NCBI RefSeq assembly: GCF_900188405.1 | Contig: NZ_FZOF01000006.1 | Coordinates: forward strand, 248,001-312,000 | Source of the DNA: Actinacidiphila glaucinigra | Lineage (GTDB): Bacteria; Actinomycetota; Actinomycetes; Streptomycetales; Streptomycetaceae | DNA length: 64,000 nucleotides | Direction: 5' to 3' | Shown here: positions 1-8,319 of the stretch, in pieces | How the letters are laid out: each line of letters begins with the position of its first letter | Position numbering within the stretch: position 1 is the first letter of the stretch | Translations under genes and position numbers: made by a program | Notes under the pieces: model-generated | What the model was told of the DNA's origin: nothing | Seen by the model: the letters and a program-made list of their open reading frames with translations, nothing else | Databases searched by the model: none

Positions 1-442
1 GCTCGTACCCCTCGCGCTGGGTGACCAGGAACGTGCCGCCCTTGACGGGCTCGACCTCCCAGTGCCCCATGAGGTCGCCGTTCTCGCGCCAGACGCGCAC
101 CTCGTGCGTCGGCTCGCACTCACCCTCGAACGTGCACCCCGTGCCGTCGCAGTAACCGGTGAAGCAGTGCCACGACTCGGCCGGGTCGCACTCGCTTTCC
201 TGGCACGTGTCGCACTCGCGCTGGTTCATCACGTGCATGCCGCAGCACTCGCAGTCGTGGGCGCCTCGGATGATCTCCTGCGACTCGTCCTCGATCAGGT
301 CCCAACCCTCGGGGATGAACTCCCACACGTCGGCGGGCTCGTCGTCGAGGTAGTGGTCGATGTACGTCGTCTCGCCGTCCGCGTCCTCGACGATCAGCAT
401 CAGGTAGTACGCGGCAACACCGGGGGCAACGATGGTCGACAT
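1..442 (-). CDS. Cysteine-rich hypothetical prophage protein (partial)
   Basis: The reading frame opens at an ATG preceded by a GCGAGGACAC ribosome site and stays open for 147 codons to the window edge, so the C-terminus is missing. Ten cysteines lie between residues 64 and 109 (CECC, CDTC and single Cys spaced 5-8 apart, with His 62, 70 and 92), which suggests a structural zinc-binding fold. The N-terminal 60 residues are acidic. I do not recognise a family. It points the same way as the next gene and away from the packaging genes, so it probably belongs to the early/regulatory end of the prophage. Confidence 0.7.
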   Translation of the reverse strand, partial: MSTIVAPGVAAYYLMLIVEDADGETTYIDHYLDDEPADVWEFIPEGWDLIEDESQEIIRGAHDCECCGMHVMNQRECDTCQESECDPAESWHCFTGYCDGTGCTFEGECEPTHEVRVWRENGDLMGHWEVEPVKGGTFLVTQREGYE

Positions 443-573
443 GTGTCCTCGCAATCAGGGGTGATGCAGGGCTGGCATCTTCAGAGGGGAGGAACCGAAC
501 CTCCCGCTGACACCCCCCACCACGGCCAGACCAGGGCCGTAGGGGCACGCGGGGTGTTTCGCCTTGGGGTGGC

Positions 574-600
574 CGCCCCCGCTTTCCCTGTGCGGGGGCG
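574..600 (-). terminator. Hairpin after the 628-1005 gene
   Basis: A perfect 9-bp GC-only inverted repeat (CGCCCCCGC and its complement) with a 9-nt loop lies just downstream of the leftward gene. There is no U-run, which is common for Streptomyces terminators. The rest of 443-627 has no gene. Confidence 0.45.
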
Positions 601-603
601 ACC

Positions 604-623
604 TGACCACACCTTTACAGGCA
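604..623 (-). promoter_or_regulatory. Stoperator-like motif, site 1
   Basis: On the minus strand this reads TGCCTGTAAAGGTGTGGTCA and matches the prophage-wide consensus TGTTAAGGTKTGANC. It sits just after the stop codon of the neighbouring gene. Confidence 0.5.
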
Positions 624-627
624 GGGC

Positions 628-1005
628 TTAGGAACTGACGCGCTCCGAGAGCTGCGCTTCCAGTTCGGCTATGCGCTTACGCGCCTGGTCGTAGTCGTAG
701 GACACCTGGTCGAGGCGGTTGCGCAGGTTGTACGCAATGGTCAGGAGGTCGAAGCGCTGAACCTCGCGCTTGGCCAGGTTGACCGGGCGGGAGAGCTTCG
801 GCCGCTCAAGCTCGGCGATCTGCTCGGCCGTGAGGTACACGGGGCCGGCGCAGTAGGTGCACTTCTCCCCTGCATCCCGCTCGGAGAGGTTCCGCTCGTA
901 GACGTTGAAGTCCACGTGCTCGTAGCACCGGAAGTCACCCTCGGACCGCATGACCCCTACCGCCTTGCCGTACTTGCGGTCGATGTCGCTGAACACGAAC
1001 TTCAT
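628..1005 (-). CDS. Hypothetical prophage protein with Cys pair and coiled-coil tail
   Basis: This is a 125-residue protein with ATG preceded by GAGAGGCAGGAACC. It has a CTYC pair at residues 49-52 and another Cys at 27, so it may bind a metal. The last 25 residues (KRIAELEAQL region) form a short coiled coil. No family is recognised. It is expressed leftward from a region holding four copies of the 20-bp repeated motif, so it is likely controlled by the prophage repressor. Confidence 0.75.
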   Translation of the reverse strand: MKFVFSDIDRKYGKAVGVMRSEGDFRCYEHVDFNVYERNLSERDAGEKCTYCAGPVYLTAEQIAELERPKLSRPVNLAKREVQRFDLLTIAYNLRNRLDQVSYDYDQARKRIAELEAQLSERVSS

Positions 1006-1030
1006 GGTTCCTGCCTCTCAGCTTAGCCGC

Positions 1031-1050
1031 TCGATCACACCTTAACAAGC
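1031..1050 (-). promoter_or_regulatory. Stoperator-like motif, site 2
   Basis: Minus-strand sequence GCTTGTTAAGGTGTGATCGA lies about 25 bp upstream of the leftward gene start. It is one of the best matches to the consensus. Confidence 0.6.
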
Positions 1051-1085
1051 GGCTGAGATTTTCGCCGAACCGTCCGGTCCGGCGC

Positions 1086-1105
1086 TGCTCTAACCTTACC
1101 ACATT
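1086..1105 (-). promoter_or_regulatory. Stoperator-like motif, site 3
   Basis: Minus-strand sequence AATGTGGTAAGGTTAGAGCA is a weaker match that keeps the GTAAGGT core and the TTAGA variant also seen at 28291 and 26914. Confidence 0.45.
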
Positions 1106-1202
1106 CGCTGTGGCCTGCCGTCTCGGCCGCTTACTTGGCAGACATCCCGGTCGTTTCCGGGCGGGCATTCCCTGGTCTGCCGTTCGGCGCGGTGCCGATC
1201 GA

Positions 1203-1222
1203 GCTGCTCACAGCTTAACACG
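1203..1222 (-). promoter_or_regulatory. Stoperator-like motif, site 4
   Basis: Minus-strand sequence CGTGTTAAGCTGTGAGCAGC. Sites 4, 5 and 26195 share TMAAGCTGTGANCA, a long exact stretch. The plus-strand reading contains TTAACA, a -35-like hexamer. Confidence 0.6.
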
Positions 1223-1316
1223 GTTCCGGGCCCGTTCCACAACCCCCGTTGTGAGCTGCGGTTTTGCCTGCCTGCCGTGCCTGCCGGTCGTCGTTGCCGG
1301 GCTCGTTCGTCCTGCT

Positions 1317-1336
1317 GTGGTCACAGCTTAACAGAC
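1317..1336 (-). promoter_or_regulatory. Stoperator-like motif, site 5
   Basis: Minus-strand sequence GTCTGTTAAGCTGTGACCAC. No gene starts within 300 bp to its left, so this copy is not a simple gene-proximal operator. Confidence 0.6.
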
Positions 1337-1373
1337 TCTCGGGGCGGTGTGTCCAATCGGCCTGCCTGCCCTT

Positions 1374-1391
1374 CCTACGTACGTACGTAGG
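1374..1391. repeat. Perfect 18-bp palindrome of TACG units
   Basis: CCTACGTACGTACGTAGG is identical to its own complement. It abuts the decamer repeat array that follows. Confidence 0.7.
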
Positions 1392-1394
1392 GAC

Positions 1395-1444
1395 GACGAC
1401 GGGCGACGACGGGCGACGACGGGCGACGACGGACGACGACGGGC
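1395..1444 (+). repeat. Five tandem copies of the decamer GACGACGGGC
   Basis: Four exact copies and one with a single change (GACGACGGAC, fourth) follow each other without gaps. A sixth isolated copy lies at 1468-1477 after a GACGGTC/GACGACG-rich stretch. Such short iterated repeats beside the terminase region could bind packaging or replication proteins. Confidence 0.75.
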
Positions 1445-2221
1445 AACGGTCGACGGTCGACGACGACGACGACGGGCAACGGGCTCGGCAGGCTCGGCAT
1501 GCGCCGCTGTCCGTATGGCCCGGCCTATGCCGCATGCCCTGTCATGTGTCGCTGTGTGCGCTGTGCCTACCTATGGCGCATGCATGCACGTGTGCCCACA
1601 TCACGCATGCTGTGTGCTCTCGATTCACTTACGCATGCGTTCACGCGTGATGTCTCGTGTGTCCGTTTCGACCCCGAACGCCGGCCTCGCACACGTGTGT
1701 CTGATGTGTCGCAAACACGCCGGCCTGGCCCTCGATGGGTGGGGATGTGACCCCTCGCCGGATTTTTTCCAGCCCGCTCCGTCTTAGCAGCTCGGATTCT
1801 GCCACAGTTCCAGGGTCGACGAGGGCTGCGCCGGCACTTTGCCGCGGCGAGAGAAGCCCCAGGTCAGCGGCGGCAAGAGCGTTCTGCAGCACCCCTCGCA
1901 GCGGTGCACAGGAACGGATGCCGGCGGTTGGGGTCAGCGCCGCCCGCTTCGCCCCTCAGCACCGCCCAGCTCGGCCGCGCTCGCCCGCCTGAAGTACGTC
2001 TCTACGTCTTCCCGCAGTGCCGCCCTACCGGGCGGCCATCGCCGCTGGAGTCTTCCCGAAGGGGCGGCCTCCGGCCGCCACAGACGTTTGCCATCTTCCC
2101 GCTGTCGGCCCCTTCCGGGGCCGCTCTGCTCCTTCGCCGCTGCTCCTTCGCCGTCGCCCTTCGGGCGCCGCCGGTAAGTGACGCAGATCACAGGCTTCCG
2201 TCTTTCCGGAATCAAGATCAA

Positions 2222-2257
2222 CTTGCGACTTATATATGTAAGTACGTAAGTCGCAAG
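2222..2257. repeat. AT-rich inverted repeat with 11-bp arms
   Basis: CTTGCGACTTA is repeated as its exact complement TAAGTCGCAAG across a 14-bp spacer containing TATATGTAAGTACG. The spacer carries further ACTTA/TAAGT half-sites. This is the most AT-rich patch of the gene-free region, so an operator or origin element is plausible. Confidence 0.65.
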
Positions 2258-2277
2258 GCTCGCGAATAGCAGGCTTG

Positions 2278-2295
2278 GGCCCCCGTAAGGGGGCC
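2278..2295. terminator. GC hairpin with GTAA tetraloop
   Basis: GGCCCCC-GTAA-GGGGGCC is a perfect 7-bp stem with a stable tetraloop and no U-run. It could be a terminator or part of the packaging signal. Confidence 0.4.
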
Positions 2296-2303
2296 ACCTG
2301 AGA

Positions 2304-2340
2304 GAAGACGAAAGACGCGAAGACGTCTTTACGTCTTTCG
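2304..2340. promoter_or_regulatory. Array of AAGACG half-sites before the methyltransferase
   Basis: Three AAGACG copies are followed by two inverted CGTCTTT copies. They include the palindrome AAGACGTCTT (2320-2329) and the arms CGAAAGACG/CGTCTTTCG (2309-2317 and 2332-2340). The array ends 17 bp before the methyltransferase start, which fits an autoregulatory operator. Confidence 0.5.
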
Positions 2341-2356
2341 CGTGTAGGGGGTCTGC

Positions 2357-3275
2357 TTGAAGATCCTCGAACTTTGCGCCGGGTATGGCGGCCTGGGAAT
2401 GGCTGTCGCTCCCCTCGTAGGTGGACACATCGCTTACGTGGCAGAGAGCGCGCCAGGCCCGAGCGCTGTTCTTGCAGCTAGGCACCCGGATGCCCCGAAC
2501 CTGGGCGACATCCGAGAGATCGACTGGGAACAGCTCGTCGGCGAGGTCGACGTAATCACCGCAGGGTTCCCCTGCCAGGACATCAGCATTGCGGGGAACC
2601 GGGTTGGAATTCGAGGCTCTCGTTCTGGAGTGTGGGTCAACGTCCTCGACGCAATTCGCGTCATACGACCGAGAGTCGCGTTCCTGGAAAACGTCTCGAA
2701 CCTCCGGACGCGGGGCCTCGAAGTCGTCCTCGGTGACCTGGCCGAGATCGGGTACAGCGCGCGGTGGGTGTGCGTTCGAGCTACCGCAGCTTCGAGCCCT
2801 CACCTCCGTGACCGGTGGTTCTGTATCGCGACCCCTGAAGACGCCGACCGCGAACCTGGGCAGTAACGGGGGCGCTCGCCCTCCTGCTGAGCGTCGAGCT
2901 GGTGGCCACGGGCCGACCCTCGACGACGAGGTTTGCTACCTCCTCCCCTACTCGGATGCGATCCGGGAAGGGCGGGAGCCTGAACCTGCGGTCGACGGAC
3001 CGCACTCCCCCGCTCACTGGTGGGGCGAGTACCTCCCCGCCATCCGGCAGTGGGAGGAAGTGACCGGCCGTGCCGCTCCCCCGCCTACCGAGGTGGGCCG
3101 GAAGGGCGGGCCGAGAGTCACGGTCGAGTGGGTTGAGTGGCTCATGGGCCTCCCCCTCGGCCACGTAACAGACGTGCCGGGCCTGACGCGCGGGCAACAG
3201 CTCCAGATCCTCGGGAACGGTGTCGTCCCCCAACAGGCGTCGACCGCTTTCAGGGCTCTCCTCTTGGAGGTGTGA
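2357..3275 (+). pseudogene. C5-cytosine DNA methyltransferase, frameshifted
   Basis: The N-terminal frame starts at TTG (MKILELCAGYGG) and shows C5-methyltransferase motif I (ELCAGYGGLG, residues 5-14), the catalytic GFPCQD motif (about residue 71) and FLENV. It stops at 2866 after CIATPEDADREPGQ. The C-terminal part continues in the +1 frame with TPTANLGSNGG and ends with the family's LTRGQQLQILGNGVVPQQ motif at 3275. The shift must lie near 2830-2866. No strong slippery site is seen, so a broken gene or a small deletion is most likely; a read error or recoding cannot be excluded. Its job would be to methylate phage DNA against host restriction. Confidence 0.8.
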
Positions 3276-3592
3276 TGCCGAACTGGGCAGGCTCCGACCG
3301 GAAAGAGAGACTGCCGGCCGACTGGCCGCGCATCCGACTTCGCGTCCTGCGACGGGACGGACATCGCTGCACTCACCGAGACGACTACGGGGTGCGATGC
3401 GATGAGCCCGCTACGGACGTGGATCACATCGTGCCTGGTGATGACCATCGAGAGACCAACCTACGAGCGCTCTGCGGGTTTCACCACCAGGCCAAATCCT
3501 CTCGCGAGGGAGCCCTCGCTCTGGCCGCGAAGCGGCGACGCAACAACGCACGATTCCGCAGGACGGAGGCTCATCCCGGCCTGATCGGTTAG
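3275..3592 (+). CDS. HNH endonuclease
   Basis: This is a 105-residue HNH nuclease whose ATG overlaps the methyltransferase stop (ATGA) and is preceded by TTGGAGGTG. The core shows Cys-His near the N-terminus (RDGHRCTHRDDYG), DHIVPGDDH with the catalytic His at about residue 51, an Asn at about 60 and the final His in CGFHHQAK. In many cos-type phages a small HNH protein next to the terminase helps cut concatemers at packaging, and the position just before the small terminase supports that role here. Confidence 0.88.
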   Translation: MPNWAGSDRKERLPADWPRIRLRVLRRDGHRCTHRDDYGVRCDEPATDVDHIVPGDDHRETNLRALCGFHHQAKSSREGALALAAKRRRNNARFRRTEAHPGLIG

Positions 3593-3603
3593 GAGGTGAG
3601 CCC

Positions 3604-4032
3604 ATGCCCGGCCCTGTACCGAACCGCGAGGCCGACCTCGCCCGCCCGCGTGAGCGCAAGGGCAGTGACGCTCAGTCGGTGACGCGAGGCGTCGCCCGGC
3701 CCACGAAGATCCCGAACGCGGATCGCAACTGGCACCCGATCGCGAAGCGCCTGTGGGACTCCCTGAAGGAGTCCGGGCAGGCCGACTTCTACCAGCAGAG
3801 TGACTGGGCCCTCGCCTACTCGCTGTGCGAAGACCTCTCCTACTACAAGAAGAGTGGCAAGCGGTCGGGGCAGATGCTCCAGACCATCTACAGCGCTTTC
3901 GAGCGGCTGCTCGTCGCTGAAGGCGACCGGCGCCGTGTGCGTATCGAGCTGCACGAGCCCGCACCAGAGAAGCAGTCCGCGGCCGTGGTCGCGATTGCCG
4001 ACTACAAGAAGGATCTCGGACTCGCCGAGTAG
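3604..4032 (+). CDS. Terminase small subunit
   Basis: This is a 142-residue basic protein (ATG after GGAGGTGAGCCC). It resembles actinophage small terminases, which carry the ADRNWHPIAKRLWDSLKESG region followed by a helical DNA-recognition part. It recognises the packaging site and hands DNA to the large subunit. The gene directly precedes terL, in the standard order. The call rests mainly on position plus overall resemblance. Confidence 0.8.
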   Translation: MPGPVPNREADLARPRERKGSDAQSVTRGVARPTKIPNADRNWHPIAKRLWDSLKESGQADFYQQSDWALAYSLCEDLSYYKKSGKRSGQMLQTIYSAFERLLVAEGDRRRVRIELHEPAPEKQSAAVVAIADYKKDLGLAE

Positions 4033-4048
4033 CGCCGGGGGGTGAGTC

Positions 4049-5707
4049 ATGGCCGCGACCGCAGCCCTCACCCTCGAAGAGATCGAGGCCCTGGAGCCGG
4101 AGTTCCACGGGCCGACCTGGCAGAAGGACGCCTTCGGTCAGTGGAAGTTGCCGGCGCGCACGCTCGGCTGGCAGATCGCCGGATGGTGCGCTGAGTACCT
4201 CGACGGCGAGGGCTCCACGGACGAGGAGCGGGTTCCCTGGAAGTTCACTCGGGAACAGCTCCGCTTCCTCCTGTGGTGGTACGCGATCGACGAGGACGGC
4301 GAGTTCGTCTACAGGACCGGTGTCTTGCAACGGCTGAAGGGCTGGGGCAAGGACCCGCTCTTGGCCGTGATCAGCCTCGTCGAGTTCGTGGGCCCCTCGC
4401 GCTTCTCCCACTGGGACGAGAACGGGGAGCCGGTAGCCAAGCCGCACCCGCAAGCGTGGGTGCAGGTGACGGCCGTCAGCCAAGAGCAGACGACGAACAC
4501 CATGGGCTACCTCCCCGTGCTGATGTCCGAGCGTCTCATTCAGACGTACGGCATCAAGATGGGTGCCGAGCTGATCCGGGCCGACCGGGGGCGTAAGCGC
4601 CTTCAGGCGGTGACCAGCTCCTACCGTGCGATCGAGGGCAAGCGGACGACTTTCACGCTGCTCAACGAAACGCATCACTGGATCTTGGGCAACGGCGGCC
4701 ACAAGATGTACGAGACCATCGACGGTAACGCGACGAAGATGGACTCCCGCTACCTGTCGATCACCAACGCCTTCATGCCCGGCGAAGACTCCGTTGCCGA
4801 GCGAATGCGCGAGGCGTACGAGAAGGTCCGCGAGGGCCTGGCGGCCGACGTTGGCGCACTGTACGACTCGATCGAGGCCCACCCGAAGACCCCGCTGACG
4901 GCAGAGGCCCTGCGGATCGTCATCCCGAAGATCAGGGGCGACGCCGTGTGGCTCAAGGTCGAGTCCATCATCAAGTCCGTTCTGAACCTGACGATCTCGG
5001 CCGCGCGCTCGCGGCGCATGTACCTCAATCAGATCGTCGCCGAAGAGGACGCGATCTTCGGTCCGGCTGAGTGGGATGTCCTGCGGGACGACTCCAAGAC
5101 GCTTCAGCCTGGCGACGAGATCACCCTCGGGTTCGACGGCGGCAAGACCGACGACGCGACCGCCTTGATAGCGCTCCGCGTCAAGGACATGTGCGCGTTC
5201 GTGCTCGGCCTGTGGGAGAAGCCGGACGGCCCGGCCGGGCAGAACTGGGAAGTCCCCCGCGCACAGGTCGACTCCGCCGTTCACAGCGCCTTCGGCTCCT
5301 TCACAGTGCAGGGCTTCTACGCCGATGTCGCCCTATGGGAGAGCTACATCAGCGAATGGTCCGAGACGTACGGCGAGGGCCTGGCCGTGAAGGCGCCCGG
5401 CAAGGACTCGATCGGCTGGGACATGCGAACGTCACTGAAGGCATCGACGATGGCGCACGAGCGCCTGATGCGCAGCGTCTTCGATCGCAAGCTGATCCAC
5501 GATGGCGACCTCAAGCTCCGCCGGCACGCGCTGAACGCGCGTCGCCGGGTGAACAACTACGGCATCTCATTCGGCAAGGAAAGCCGGGAGAGCCCCAAGA
5601 AGGTCGACGCTTACGCGGCGCTCATGCTGGCGCACGAGGCCCTGGTCGACCTTCGAGCCCGTGGCAAGAAGGTCCGCAAGCGGACCGGCCGCGGGTTCTT
5701 CCTGTAG
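4049..5707 (+). CDS. Terminase large subunit
   Basis: The 552-residue packaging motor has a deviant Walker A (GWGKD, residues 98-102), a Walker B/catalytic acid LLNET (204-208) and a C-terminal RNase-H-like nuclease with FDGGKTDDAT (362-371). The ATPase pumps DNA into the prohead and the nuclease makes the cos cut. The length is normal for siphoviral TerL and no motif is damaged, so this module looks functional. ATG follows GGGGGGTGAGTC. Confidence 0.95.
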   Translation: MAATAALTLEEIEALEPEFHGPTWQKDAFGQWKLPARTLGWQIAGWCAEYLDGEGSTDEERVPWKFTREQLRFLLWWYAIDEDGEFVYRTGVLQRLKGWGKDPLLAVISLVEFVGPSRFSHWDENGEPVAKPHPQAWVQVTAVSQEQTTNTMGYLPVLMSERLIQTYGIKMGAELIRADRGRKRLQAVTSSYRAIEGKRTTFTLLNETHHWILGNGGHKMYETIDGNATKMDSRYLSITNAFMPGEDSVAERMREAYEKVREGLAADVGALYDSIEAHPKTPLTAEALRIVIPKIRGDAVWLKVESIIKSVLNLTISAARSRRMYLNQIVAEEDAIFGPAEWDVLRDDSKTLQPGDEITLGFDGGKTDDATALIALRVKDMCAFVLGLWEKPDGPAGQNWEVPRAQVDSAVHSAFGSFTVQGFYADVALWESYISEWSETYGEGLAVKAPGKDSIGWDMRTSLKASTMAHERLMRSVFDRKLIHDGDLKLRRHALNARRRVNNYGISFGKESRESPKKVDAYAALMLAHEALVDLRARGKKVRKRTGRGFFL

Positions 5708-5708
5708 C

Positions 5709-5728
5709 CCTGTAAACCTGTGACCGAG
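5709..5728 (+). promoter_or_regulatory. Stoperator-like motif before the portal gene
   Basis: CCTGTAAACCTGTGACCGAG lies between the terminase stop and the portal ATG. It is the only copy inside the late module. Confidence 0.5.
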
Positions 5729-5739
5729 GGTGGTGAACG

Positions 5740-7161
5740 ATGGCCGACACCTCGCCTGCCGCTCTGGCGGTGCAGCTCCTCGCCATCCTTGGCCGGGACA
5801 AGGACCGGCTGACCCGTATCGACGACTACCTCCATGGTCGTCACGACGATCCGTACATGCCGGCGATGGCAGATGACGAGTATCGGCTCCTCGCGAGGCG
5901 GGCCGTCTCCAACTGGATGCCTCTCCTGGTCAACACCCCGGCACAGGCCCTCTACGTGGACGGCTACCGGGCAGGCGACGACGCCAACAAGGGCGCCGCG
6001 ACCGACCTTTCCTCCCCGCAGTGGGAGCACTGGCAGCGGTCCCGCCTCGACGCCCGGCAGTCCGCCGTCTACAAGGGCGCACTCACGTACGGGCATGCCT
6101 TCACGCTGACTGAGCGGGTGGCGGGCAAGGTCCTGACGAAGGGCCTGTCTCCGCTTCGCACGTCGGCGCTGTACGAGGACGCCGCGAACGACGACACGCC
6201 TTACGCGGCGTTGTCGGTGACGGCCTGGCCGAAGGACGGCAAGCCCGGCCGGGCACGCATGTGGGACGCCAGGTTCGAGTACGCGGTGACCTTCAAGGCA
6301 CTGGGCGACAGCGAAGGCGTCCGGGCTACGAGGGGCAAGCGCCACGGGTCGAGCGAGTGTCCTGTCACGCGCTTCGCTGCGGCCGTTGACCTCGAAGGCC
6401 GGACCATCGGCGTGATCGAGGTCATGATCCCGTTGCAGAACCGGATCAATCAAACGATCTTCGATTTGCTGGTCGCCCAGACGTACGCCTCGGTGAAGGT
6501 GCGGACCGCTACGGGCATGGCCCCGCCGGTCCAGCGCGACCCGGATACAGGCGAGATCGTCTACGACGAGCAGGGCAACCCGATCCCCCTGCCGATCAAC
6601 CACAACGCCAAGCGGTTCCTCTTCGCCGAGGACCCCGACGTTCGCTTCGGCTCGCTGGACGAAACCCCGCTCGGGGGCTTCATCGACTCGATCGACATGA
6701 GCATCCGGCACCTTAGCGCCATCGCGCAGGTACCGCCTCACCACCTTCTCGGGCAGATCGCCAACCTCTCGGCCGAGGCTCTCCAGGCCGCCGAGACGGC
6801 GCTGTCCCGGAAGATCCAGGAGTTCCGCACCTTGTTTGGCGAAGCGTGGGAGCGGGTCTTCCGCCTGGCCGCCGAGCTGGAAGGCTCCGGCGCTGCGGAC
6901 GACTTCAAGGGCGAGGTTCTGTGGCGTGACATGGAACAGCGCTCCCTCGCGCAGGCCGCTGACGCGCTGGGCAAGCTGCGCGAGCAGCTCGGCATCCCGG
7001 CGAAGGGTCTGTGGAAGCGCGTCCCGCAGGTCACGCAAACCGAGCTGGACGAGTGGGACGACCTCGCGGACGAGGAAGACAGCGTGAAGCAGCTCGCTTC
7101 CGCGCTCACTCGGGCAACACCGGAGCCGGTCACCGCGGATGAAGTGCCGGCGGCTGCATGA
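5740..7161 (+). CDS. Portal protein (SPP1 gp6-like)
   Basis: This is a 473-residue portal of the SPP1 gp6/phage portal type, inferred from size, position between terL and the MuF-like gene, and the typical NRINQTIFDLLVAQTYAS helical region (about residues 230-250). The dodecamer forms the DNA entry vertex and the platform for the terminase and neck. The C-terminus is rich in acidic and Ala residues. Its stop overlaps the next gene's ATG (ATGA). Confidence 0.9.
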   Translation: MADTSPAALAVQLLAILGRDKDRLTRIDDYLHGRHDDPYMPAMADDEYRLLARRAVSNWMPLLVNTPAQALYVDGYRAGDDANKGAATDLSSPQWEHWQRSRLDARQSAVYKGALTYGHAFTLTERVAGKVLTKGLSPLRTSALYEDAANDDTPYAALSVTAWPKDGKPGRARMWDARFEYAVTFKALGDSEGVRATRGKRHGSSECPVTRFAAAVDLEGRTIGVIEVMIPLQNRINQTIFDLLVAQTYASVKVRTATGMAPPVQRDPDTGEIVYDEQGNPIPLPINHNAKRFLFAEDPDVRFGSLDETPLGGFIDSIDMSIRHLSAIAQVPPHHLLGQIANLSAEALQAAETALSRKIQEFRTLFGEAWERVFRLAAELEGSGAADDFKGEVLWRDMEQRSLAQAADALGKLREQLGIPAKGLWKRVPQVTQTELDEWDDLADEEDSVKQLASALTRATPEPVTADEVPAAA

Positions 7162-8318
7162 CGAGGAAGACCAGGGCGGCTGAGACCGATGATGTCTCGG
7201 CCGCCTTCCACGTCGCGCTGACGCAGATCGGCGCACAGACCACAGCTGAGGCCCTGTCTTTGTGGGCGGATGTTCCGGTCGACCTGCGAGGGGCTACGGC
7301 TGCGGGTTGGCTCAAGCGGGCGATCACGCTCGTGATGACCAGGCGTCGCCAGTCGCGGGATCTCGCGCGGGCCTACTACCGGCTTGCCCGAGCACTCCAG
7401 ACAGGGACGACGGTCGCTGACCCGTATCACCCTGAGCCCACTCACGTGACGCTCGCCGACCTTCGGCGCGAGTTCGCGGCCCTGGCCGGTACGTACAAGC
7501 CGCCGACCCAGCCCCCATCGGACTCACCTCCTCCTCGGGACTCCACGACCTCGAGTTCCGCCGGCACTGATGAAGACCCGGAAGACGACGACCAGGGCCA
7601 GGCGCCCGGCGACGGTTCGGGGCCAGTCGATGACGAGGACGAGGACCAGGACGACGACTCGGGGCGGGTCGACGACGAGGACCAGGACCAGGACGACGAG
7701 GACGACGAGGACTGGGAGCGCATCCTCGTCGAGGAGCTGAAGGGCCTCCGCGAGGAAGAGGAGCGGATCGAGCGCGAGGCCGAGGAGGAACTCCGCATCG
7801 TGCTGGAGGCCCTCGGGCCCCGCAACCTCGATCAGAAGCTCACGGTCGAGGACGCCGACCCGGACGACTCTCACCGCCAGGCGGGCGCCCGTCAGGCCGC
7901 AGCCGCCTCGCGCGTCGCCATGAACGGCGCCCGGTCCTCGAACTGGACGCACATGACCCGCGACCGGCGGGCCCTCGGGTACGTACGCCTGTCGCGTACG
8001 GGCACCCCGTGCGGCTGGTGTGCAGTGCTCATCAGCCGTGGCCCGGTCTACAAGAGCCGCGAGTCCGCCCTGTTCAAGGACGGCGACAAGTACCACGACA
8101 ACTGCAACTGCTACGCGATGCCGATCTGGAATCGGGATCAGTACCAGTCGAGCGAGCTGACCGCACTGTCGCGTCAGTACATGGCCCTGTGGCCCGAGGT
8201 CACGAAGGGCAAGAGCGGCAAGGCCGCCGTAAGCGTCTGGCGGCGCTTCATCCGCCAACAGCAAAGAGCCGCAGCCCAGGAGGCGCGGCAGTCCACGAGC
8301 ACGGCCCCGGAGGCGTGA
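7158..8318 (+). CDS. MuF-like minor head protein with acidic insert
   Basis: The C-terminal part shows the MuF/VG15-type signature: GTPCGWCAVLISRG, then KDGDKYHDNCNCYAMP, with Cys/His likely binding a metal. MuF-type proteins are minor capsid proteins ejected with or needed for DNA. Residues about 137-186 are an almost pure Asp/Glu tract built from two imperfect VDDEDxDQDD repeats, so this is a disordered acidic linker. The protein is 386 residues and its start is coupled to the portal stop. Confidence 0.82.
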   Translation: MTRKTRAAETDDVSAAFHVALTQIGAQTTAEALSLWADVPVDLRGATAAGWLKRAITLVMTRRRQSRDLARAYYRLARALQTGTTVADPYHPEPTHVTLADLRREFAALAGTYKPPTQPPSDSPPPRDSTTSSSAGTDEDPEDDDQGQAPGDGSGPVDDEDEDQDDDSGRVDDEDQDQDDEDDEDWERILVEELKGLREEEERIEREAEEELRIVLEALGPRNLDQKLTVEDADPDDSHRQAGARQAAAASRVAMNGARSSNWTHMTRDRRALGYVRLSRTGTPCGWCAVLISRGPVYKSRESALFKDGDKYHDNCNCYAMPIWNRDQYQSSELTALSRQYMALWPEVTKGKSGKAAVSVWRRFIRQQQRAAAQEARQSTSTAPEA

Positions 8319-8319
8319 A

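Larger units (their letters stand above)
1006..2356. other. 1.35-kb gene-free region left of the packaging genes
   Basis: No frame in this stretch has convincing codon bias, ribosome sites or recognisable protein. It holds four copies of the 20-bp repeated motif, an 18-bp palindrome, five tandem decamers, a stretch dense in GCATGC and CACGTG-like words (about 1490-1720), an AT-rich dyad, a tight hairpin and a half-site array just before the methyltransferase. Its position beside HNH and terminase genes fits a cohesive-end/packaging region, possibly with an origin. I cannot point to the cos nick itself. Confidence 0.6.

Noticed and set aside
1395..1477. CRISPR array
   Set aside because: The units are 10 bp with no spacers, far from CRISPR repeat length and design.
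1735..2269. Small rightward and leftward genes between 1.7 and 2.3 kb
   Set aside because: Several frames of 80-290 codons are open, but all are Arg/Ser/Pro-rich, mutually overlapping and lack ribosome sites.
3461..5284. Long open frame opposite the terminase genes
   Set aside because: It is the complement of strongly supported terminase frames and has no ribosome site or recognisable domain; high GC keeps such frames open.
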